Shown: piece after piece, positions 6,665 through 11,604 of the stretch
Layout of the letters: every line of letters starts with the position of its first letter
Numbering within the stretch: the stretch's first letter is position 1
Assembly: GCA_030642525.1 (NCBI GenBank)
Contig: DAOWNO010000031.1
Span: 1 to 11,604, forward strand
Reading direction: 5' to 3'
From: Candidatus Aegiribacteria sp.
GTDB taxonomy: Bacteria; Fermentibacterota; Fermentibacteria; Fermentibacterales; JCC-6
Length of the DNA stretch: 11,604 bases
Notes under the pieces: generated by a model
Databases searched by the model: none
What the model was told of the DNA's origin: nothing
Seen by the model: only the letters and a program-made list of their open reading frames with translations
Translations under genes and position numbers: made by a program

Positions 6665-7312
6665 TCATCTGCCAATTCTGCCGGTTCGCATCATTGAGTG
6701 AGTGAGGATATCCAGTTCTGTGGAGATTTCCATGTATCGTAACTTCACACCTTCCGGAATGTCCAGAGGTTCCAGCACAAAACTCAGAATCGCATTACAC
6801 CCGGCTTCCACAAGCTGATTAACACATTCCTGTCCTTCACCATCAGGAACTGCAATCACCGCGATAACCTCACCAAGTTCTCTGATTGTTTCCCGTAGTT
6901 CCGCCATCGGTTGAATGGCAATCCCTGCGCAAATCTTCCCCTGTTTTTCAGGATCACTATCGAAAATCGCAGTGTAGTGGTATCCACCGGTACCTTCAAG
7001 GCCGGATTTAAGAAGAGCGTAACCAATATTGCCTGCCCCTATTACAATAACGTGCAAAGGTTTTCCGGTTCCCAGTATCTTCTCAATGTTCGCAAGGAGT
7101 CCCAGAACATCGTATCCTGAGCCCTGCTTACCGAACTCTCCGAATACGGCAAGATCCTTTCTCACTCCCGCTGAAGAAATCCCGCATCTTTTCGCCAGAT
7201 ATTCTGATGTAACGATTTCTTTACCTTTGATTCTGGTGTGTCTGAGACACCGCGCATAGTGACTGAGTCGCCTGATGGTTTTCTCTGAAACTTTTCTGTT
7301 GTTCAAAATCAC
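6665..7312 (-). CDS. rex: Redox-sensing transcriptional repressor Rex
   Basis: Rex is a dimeric repressor that leaves DNA when NADH is high relative to NAD+, typically controlling fermentation and respiration genes. The 215-residue protein has an N-terminal winged helix (about 9-68) including VTSEYLAKRCGISSAGVRKDL (34-54) and FGEFGKQGSGYDV (57-69). A Rossmann domain follows with VIGAGNIGYAL (90-100) and AIFDSDPEKQGK (115-126), and a C-terminal swapped helix (ELDILTHSM, 199-207). These are standard Rex signatures at full length. The chosen start is GTG (7310-7312); its ribosome site is poor, and TTG at 7304-7306 is an alternative. A TTGTGAA half-site of the Rex operator and a GTTCGAAC palindrome lie just upstream, suggesting autoregulation. 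It diverges from the large cyclase-like gene and likely heads a transcript with the adenosyltransferase gene. Confidence 0.94.
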   Translation of the reverse strand: MILNNRKVSEKTIRRLSHYARCLRHTRIKGKEIVTSEYLAKRCGISSAGVRKDLAVFGEFGKQGSGYDVLGLLANIEKILGTGKPLHVIVIGAGNIGYALLKSGLEGTGGYHYTAIFDSDPEKQGKICAGIAIQPMAELRETIRELGEVIAVIAVPDGEGQECVNQLVEAGCNAILSFVLEPLDIPEGVKLRYMEISTELDILTHSMMRTGRIGR

Positions 7313-7322
7313 CCGTTTCTGT

Positions 7323-7373
7323 TTGTGAATGTTCGAACTTTTTCCAATCTATACCCGGAATTCACCCGGTCAA
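7323..7373 (-). promoter_or_regulatory. Candidate rex promoter with operator-like sequence
   Basis: On the minus strand TTGACC (7368-7373), a 16-nt spacer and TAGATT (7346-7351) form a candidate promoter. Immediately downstream lie the perfect palindrome GTTCGAAC (7331-7338) and, on the plus strand, TTGTGAA (7323-7329), which matches one half of the classical Rex site TTGTGAA-N4-TTCACAA. The second half-site is not present (CGAACTT instead), so Rex autoregulation is only suggested. Confidence 0.35.
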
Positions 7374-7380
7374 CCCTCCC

Positions 7381-7402
7381 GTCAAGATTAGTCTACCTTG
7401 AC
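7381..7402. repeat. Inverted repeat in the rex/cyclase intergenic region
   Basis: Perfect 6-bp arms GTCAAG (7381-7386) and CTTGAC (7397-7402) are separated by 10 bp. A third GTCAA copy is at 7369-7373, inside the predicted rex -35 element. Spacing of one helical turn between arm positions would suit a dimeric DNA-binding protein. The right arm also creates TTGACA (7398-7403) on the plus strand, but no well-placed -10 follows it. Confidence 0.4.
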
Positions 7403-7646
7403 AGGGATATCATATTTTCCCAATCTGCATATTTAGCCGGGTTGCATAACGAAACGGTGTAGAAACGCTCACCGACAAGGCATGTGAATGAGGTCGCCGT
7501 AGATGTATTATATAATCCTTCAAGGCAAGCTGATTGAGCATAACGCAGTATGCAAGTATCTTATGTGCCGTTGCAGTAGTAACTCCGGTGAGATATGCTC
7601 CCGGTACACTTATAATAAATGTATGCCTGTCTGAGAAGGAGTACCT
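7403..7646. other. Intergenic remainder upstream of the cyclase gene
   Basis: This is most of the 334-bp gap between rex and the large gene. Two TATAAT hexamers on the plus strand (7511-7516, within the perfect palindrome ATTATATAAT at 7507-7516, and 7611-7616) are possible -10 elements, but neither has a convincing -35. The minus strand is free of stops from 7410 across the whole gap, without a recognised product or a start with a ribosome site. No tRNA or known riboswitch was recognised. Confidence 0.3.
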
Positions 7647-10600
7647 TTGAAAAACCCGTTTGTTCCAGAAGATGTAAACATTATCAGGAGCGGTCAGTAT
7701 ATCTTTTCCGGCTCACTCATGTTTGCTGATATCTCAGGTTTTACCGAACTGACGGAAAAGCTGGGCACCCGCGGGAAAAAAGGTACCGAAGACCTGACGG
7801 ATCTGCTCAATATGTATTTTGATTCAATGTTCACAATCATTCGGGAATATGGCGGAAGTGTGATTACATCAGCAGGTGATTCAATTCTTGCGCGATTCAC
7901 GTCTTTCGGAGCATCGAAATACTGTGCTGAGAAAATGATGAAAGCAATAGGAAGATTCGAGAATATCGAAACGGACGCAGGTGTATGCAGGCTGGATATA
8001 AAGATAATTATCGGATCGGGAACATGGAACGAATTCATTTTGGGTAACGACAGCAAAGCCCATATTTTTCTTGCTGGAAACCTTATCGAAAAGATTTCCA
8101 CGATAGAGCACACCGCTCAGAGAGGTGAAATCTCTTTCACGGAATCGAAATCCATTCCCGGAGGCAGGGATTATCTAATTCCCGATATTCCCGAAACAGC
8201 TTTTCCTGGACCCGGTTCCGGGAATACTTATGGGGAGCATAGATCAATAGTCGCGATGTTCCTTAATTTAAGAGGATACGATGAGGATAATCCTCCATTT
8301 GAGCAGCTTCAGAACCTTTATCTTGATGTTGCCCGAATAGCTGGAAAGTACAAAGGATTTGTCCAGCTGATTGACAACATTCTTCCGAGCGGCTCCAGGA
8401 TATTTCTTCTCTTCGGGGCTCCCCTTTCATCAGGTAATGAGGTGGCAAACGCTGTGTGCGCAAGCCTGGAGCTTCGCGAGACTCTTATTAAATATGATCT
8501 CTTTGAAACAGCATTTGGAATCAACGAGGGGTATGCTTTCGCCGGCACGATCGGAAATGACTGGAGCAGGCAGTACACCGTAATAGGTGATGTGGTGAAC
8601 ACCGCTGCGCGACTGGCTGATTCTGCTGACTCGGGGAGTATTGTCGTTTCCGAAGGTGTATACAGGATAACAAAGGATAGGTTCGAATTCAGTGATCTTG
8701 AATGTATGAATGTAAAAGGCAAGATGGAACCCTTGAAACGTTTCTCACCTCGCAGGAAAAAAAGAGAAATCATGGATCGATATCCTTTTGTTGGCAGAAC
8801 AGCTGAACTTCAGGAAATTTCAGATCTAATAGAACAGAATGGCACGATAATTGAGCTGACCGGTTCCGCCGGGATCGGAAAAACAAGCCTTCTCCGTGAG
8901 CTTATGCGACTGTTGAATAAGAAAGGCTACTCGGTACTTCATGGAACCTGCGTTGAACATGGCCAGGCCAATCATCTCTTCGCGTCCATGGTGGGAAATC
9001 TATCGGGAATCAGGGAAAACGACTCACAGAACACTAAAAGAAAAAAACTGAGAGAATTCCTTACCGGACTTGATAAAAGCGATAATGCCACTCTTTTAAA
9101 CAGAGAGGTTTTCCTTGGTCGAATGCTTTTCTTCCTGAATTATCCTTCCTCCACCTATGACGTACTGCCTCCCCGGCTGAGAAGAGAAAACCTCCTTGAT
9201 GGGATATGTGAAATCATTCAGGCATTTGAAGATCCGGTTTGCATCGTCTTTGAGGATATACACTGTTCTCAGGAGGAAGATCTGGAAGCAATTAAATACA
9301 TCGCCAGAATTGTTCTAAACAATTCGGCTCTCAAAGTTTCCTTTATTCTGTCGAAAAGACCCGATGATCGCCGCTTCTCCCTTAAAGAAGGAATTCCTTT
9401 GCACAGGATACATCTTGAAGGTTTGGAAGCCTGCGATTTTGATAAGCTTCTGCTTGAAATACTTGATGGAAAACGGCTCGACAGTGAACTTGAGCAGATG
9501 ATCAAAAGCAGAGCAGAAGGAAATCCATTCTATCTGGTGCAACTCCTTCTTTACCTGATAGAGAAGTGTCTGATAAAAAGAACAGATCAAACCTGGGTAC
9601 GGACAGACAGTTACTGTGATGAAAAACTTCCAGGCAGTATTTTTTCAATGGTAATGGCAAGAATTGACAGGCTGGAAGAGAAAGCAAAGGAATCCCTGAA
9701 GATTGGAAGCGTCATCGGTCTGAGTTTCGACGAGAAAATCGTACGAAAAGTAATGCTTTCAGATGTTCATTCAAATTTGCAGGCATGCGTTGAAGTCGGG
9801 CTGACATATATGTCTGTATTCCACGAACTGGAGTACATCTTCTCGCATGTTCTGATAAAGGATGTGGCATATGACTCCATTCTCAGAAAAAGAAGAAAAG
9901 TAATTCATGAAAAGATCGGATCAACTCTGGAAGAGATTCATTCTGACCAAAAGGAAGATTACAGTTCGGTGCTTGCTTATCATTTCAGTCTCTCGGAGAA
10001 TTGGGAAAAAGCCCTGGAATACAGTATCAGCGCAGGCGCCCGCGCCTGGTCGGAATATAGAAATCAGAATTCCATTGAGCATTACGAGAGGGCAATCAGG
10101 ATACTGCGGGAAGAGCTTCAAGGGAGACATGAGGAGCTTGCAGGCTGCTTATATCATCTTGCTGAAATAGAGAACAGGCTTGGAGATTACGACAGTGCTC
10201 TGGATCATTACAACAGGGTTCTTGAATTATCATCTGACATTTCGCTTCAGGGGTCAGCATCGATTGCAGCCGCTGATGTGTATTATATCCGCGGGGAGAT
10301 TGACAGCGCTTTGGACCTGCTTGATGATCTGGAGCGGAAGCTCAAGAGTGACCTTGATGAGCATCAAGTGCTGAATTTGAGAATCGATTGCTTCAAAGCC
10401 TGGACTTACTGCGTACGCGGAGATATTGACTCCGCTATGAAAGAAGCGTTGAAAGCGGTTAATCTGTCTGAAAATCTCACTCACCTGAGCGAAAATGAGA
10501 TAGCTCAAAGGCTGGGACACGCTTACAATACAATCGCTACAGTACACTGGGCCACAGCTGAATACAGCAAAGCAAAAGAGTATTACCAGAAAGCTCTTCA

Positions 10601-11495
10601 TATAGCGAAGAAGCATGGATTAAAGAGAGAGGCTGCGGTAACATTCGGTAACATCGGCCTGGTCTCTGAAAAAATGGGACGGTTCGACGAAGCAATCGAA
10701 TCTTTCTTAAAACAACTCTCCTTCTCCAGAGAAATTGGCGACAAGCTTATTATTCTCTCTTCCTATGGCGAAATAGCGAGTTCTTACTGTTCGACAGGTC
10801 AATTCACCAGAGCTCTTGAAAGCGCGGAAAATTACAGGGCACTTGCTGAAGAAGTGGAATCCCTTCACGATATTTTATTATCCTGTAATCACCTTGGATT
10901 AATTCATCTGTTGACTGGAAACCTTGATAAGGCTTCTGAATATGCGGAAACAGCCTATAAACGTTCAAAGGACTCTGCTTTTGACCGTGAGGAAGGAGCA
11001 TCTCTCTACCTGCTGGGACGCATCGCATTCGAAAAAGAGAATTATGCGGCTGCCGAGAAGTATCTGAAAAAAGCAGATGAGCTTTCGCGGAAGATACAGT
11101 CAAACAATCTGCTTCTTTACATCCTTATCTCGCTTGCGGATCTGAAGATGCATAGTCAGCAGTTCGATAGATGCAGGCAACTGCTCGATGAAGCTGATAG
11201 CCTGATTGAAGATATGGGAATGCGCATCGGACAGGCGATGATTTTTCAAAGACACGGAAAACTGTATGCCGCTCTAAATGAATATGATAATAGCAAGACC
11301 GCTTTTGATAAGGCTGCATCGATTTTCGAAGAGATCAATACAAAACCTGATCTTGCTGAAACTCTCCGCATGTATGGCAGGATGCTTCTCACCATACCGA
11401 ATGCGTCATCCGAAGACATTGATAAAGGTAATCAATGCCTGCTGAGGATGGAAAATCTTCATTATGAAATGGGTATTACTCATAAGAAATCTTAA
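7647..11495 (+). CDS. Soluble-adenylyl-cyclase-like protein: two class III cyclase domains, AAA-type NTPase, TPR tail
   Basis: The 1282-residue protein has no signal peptide or membrane segment and is probably cytosolic. C1 (about 20-175) has FADISGFT with metal Asp D28 and AGDSILARF with metal Asp D78. C2 (about 198-365) lacks metal ligands (FLNLRGY) but keeps YTVIGDVVNTAAR with T311, N318 and R322. An AAA_16-like NTPase follows: FVGR (381-384), Walker A GSAGIGKT (406-413) and Walker B IVFEDIH (533-539), extending to about 750. TPR-like helical repeats fill about 776-1270. This is the order found in mammalian ADCY10 and many bacterial cyclase-AAA-TPR proteins. Recalled from ADCY10, K334 aligns with L241, K95 with T74 and R176 with S151, so the substrate Lys and bicarbonate ligands seem lost. 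The start TTG has AAGGAG 5 nt upstream and an in-frame TGA at 7632-7634. Catalysis is uncertain; the architecture is certain. Confidence 0.9.
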   Translation: MKNPFVPEDVNIIRSGQYIFSGSLMFADISGFTELTEKLGTRGKKGTEDLTDLLNMYFDSMFTIIREYGGSVITSAGDSILARFTSFGASKYCAEKMMKAIGRFENIETDAGVCRLDIKIIIGSGTWNEFILGNDSKAHIFLAGNLIEKISTIEHTAQRGEISFTESKSIPGGRDYLIPDIPETAFPGPGSGNTYGEHRSIVAMFLNLRGYDEDNPPFEQLQNLYLDVARIAGKYKGFVQLIDNILPSGSRIFLLFGAPLSSGNEVANAVCASLELRETLIKYDLFETAFGINEGYAFAGTIGNDWSRQYTVIGDVVNTAARLADSADSGSIVVSEGVYRITKDRFEFSDLECMNVKGKMEPLKRFSPRRKKREIMDRYPFVGRTAELQEISDLIEQNGTIIELTGSAGIGKTSLLRELMRLLNKKGYSVLHGTCVEHGQANHLFASMVGNLSGIRENDSQNTKRKKLREFLTGLDKSDNATLLNREVFLGRMLFFLNYPSSTYDVLPPRLRRENLLDGICEIIQAFEDPVCIVFEDIHCSQEEDLEAIKYIARIVLNNSALKVSFILSKRPDDRRFSLKEGIPLHRIHLEGLEACDFDKLLLEILDGKRLDSELEQMIKSRAEGNPFYLVQLLLYLIEKCLIKRTDQTWVRTDSYCDEKLPGSIFSMVMARIDRLEEKAKESLKIGSVIGLSFDEKIVRKVMLSDVHSNLQACVEVGLTYMSVFHELEYIFSHVLIKDVAYDSILRKRRKVIHEKIGSTLEEIHSDQKEDYSSVLAYHFSLSENWEKALEYSISAGARAWSEYRNQNSIEHYERAIRILREELQGRHEELAGCLYHLAEIENRLGDYDSALDHYNRVLELSSDISLQGSASIAAADVYYIRGEIDSALDLLDDLERKLKSDLDEHQVLNLRIDCFKAWTYCVRGDIDSAMKEALKAVNLSENLTHLSENEIAQRLGHAYNTIATVHWATAEYSKAKEYYQKALHIAKKHGLKREAAVTFGNIGLVSEKMGRFDEAIESFLKQLSFSREIGDKLIILSSYGEIASSYCSTGQFTRALESAENYRALAEEVESLHDILLSCNHLGLIHLLTGNLDKASEYAETAYKRSKDSAFDREEGASLYLLGRIAFEKENYAAAEKYLKKADELSRKIQSNNLLLYILISLADLKMHSQQFDRCRQLLDEADSLIEDMGMRIGQAMIFQRHGKLYAALNEYDNSKTAFDKAASIFEEINTKPDLAETLRMYGRMLLTIPNASSEDIDKGNQCLLRMENLHYEMGITHKKS

Positions 11496-11532
11496 ATGCA
11501 TATGTTCGGACAAATTCCCAGGGTAGGAACTG

Positions 11533-11603
11533 CTTATCTGATCGGAGGCTTTCAAGAGTTAACTTCGCCGAAGGAACGAGGCCGATGAATTACTCTAGAT
11601 AAG
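11533..11603. repeat. Nested inverted repeats able to fold, right edge
   Basis: The outer arms CTTATCT (11533-11539) and AGATAAG (11597-11603) pair over 7 bp. Inside them ATCGG (11541-11545) pairs with CCGAT (11582-11586), and CTTC-GCC-GAAG (11563-11573) forms a small central hairpin. The element lies 37 bp after the large gene. No T-tract follows before the window ends. It is not a tRNA and matches no RNA family I recognise. It could be a leader RNA of the next gene, a small RNA, or chance. Confidence 0.35.
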
Positions 11604-11604
11604 G

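Noticed and set aside
7331..7338. GTTCGAAC as part of a tRNA T-arm
   Set aside because: No acceptor or anticodon stems can be built around it; it is better read as a palindrome upstream of rex.
7410..7646. Stop-free minus-strand frame across the rex/cyclase gap
   Set aside because: It would read into the start of the cyclase gene on the opposite strand, has no start codon with a ribosome site, and resembles no family I know; a stretch this long can occur by chance.
9907..11319. Several 60-120-codon frames inside the cyclase-like gene
   Set aside because: They are shadows of the 1282-codon frame, which shows continuous domain structure to its stop.

Overview
The window looks like a chromosomal segment from a Gram-negative bacterium. 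It carries an outer-membrane beta-barrel protein with a cleavable signal peptide, GC content that looks mid-40s percent by eye, and several TTG or GTG start codons. The standard code is in use: TGA terminates both the thiL-like gene and the VHEWG-type gene. The mix of rex, a CobO-type adenosyltransferase, a VHEWG-type secreted protein and a giant cyclase/AAA/TPR protein would fit an uncultured anaerobe of an FCB-type or neighbouring candidate phylum. That placement is a guess from gene content, not a result. No phage, IS element, CRISPR array, rRNA or tRNA was seen.

Layout, left to right. Positions 1-452 (-) hold the N-terminal part of an MscS-family channel gene cut by the window edge. Positions 453-718 hold a + strand promoter-like site with a perfect palindrome between its hexamers, and a hairpin. 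Positions 719-1050 (+) are a decayed gene for a small secreted protein, with a good ribosome binding site and signal peptide but an in-frame TGA and a frameshift. Positions 1109-2038 (+) encode an exported protein that appears to be a divergent member of the VHEWGTFT-type family. Next comes a tight minus-strand operon, read right to left: mtnP (4226-3360), thiL (3353-2382) and a DUF4342 protein (2385-2128), the last two overlapping by ATGA. rlmN (4314-5351, +) diverges from this operon across a compact promoter region of under 90 bp. Three more minus-strand genes follow: rex (7312-6665), a cobO/btuR gene (6604-6080) and a beta-barrel gene (6004-5441). A 334-bp intergenic region with inverted repeats separates rex from a divergent 1282-residue protein (7647-11495, +). 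The right edge (11496-11604) is non-coding and can fold.

Most of the window is housekeeping: purine and methionine salvage (mtnP), thiamine cofactor synthesis (thiL), rRNA/tRNA A-methylation (rlmN), cobalamin activation (cobO/btuR) and NADH/NAD+ sensing (rex). The most distinctive gene is the last one. It has the architecture of mammalian soluble adenylyl cyclase (ADCY10): two class III cyclase domains, an AAA/NTPase domain and a long TPR tail. The two-domain active site appears to keep both metal-binding Asp residues in C1 and the Thr/Asn/Arg set in C2. By alignment from memory, however, it has lost the substrate-contacting Lys in C2 and the bicarbonate-binding Lys and Arg in C1. It may be bicarbonate-insensitive, have altered activity, or have become a non-catalytic sensor or scaffold. 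All family assignments come from reading motifs; no database search was run.
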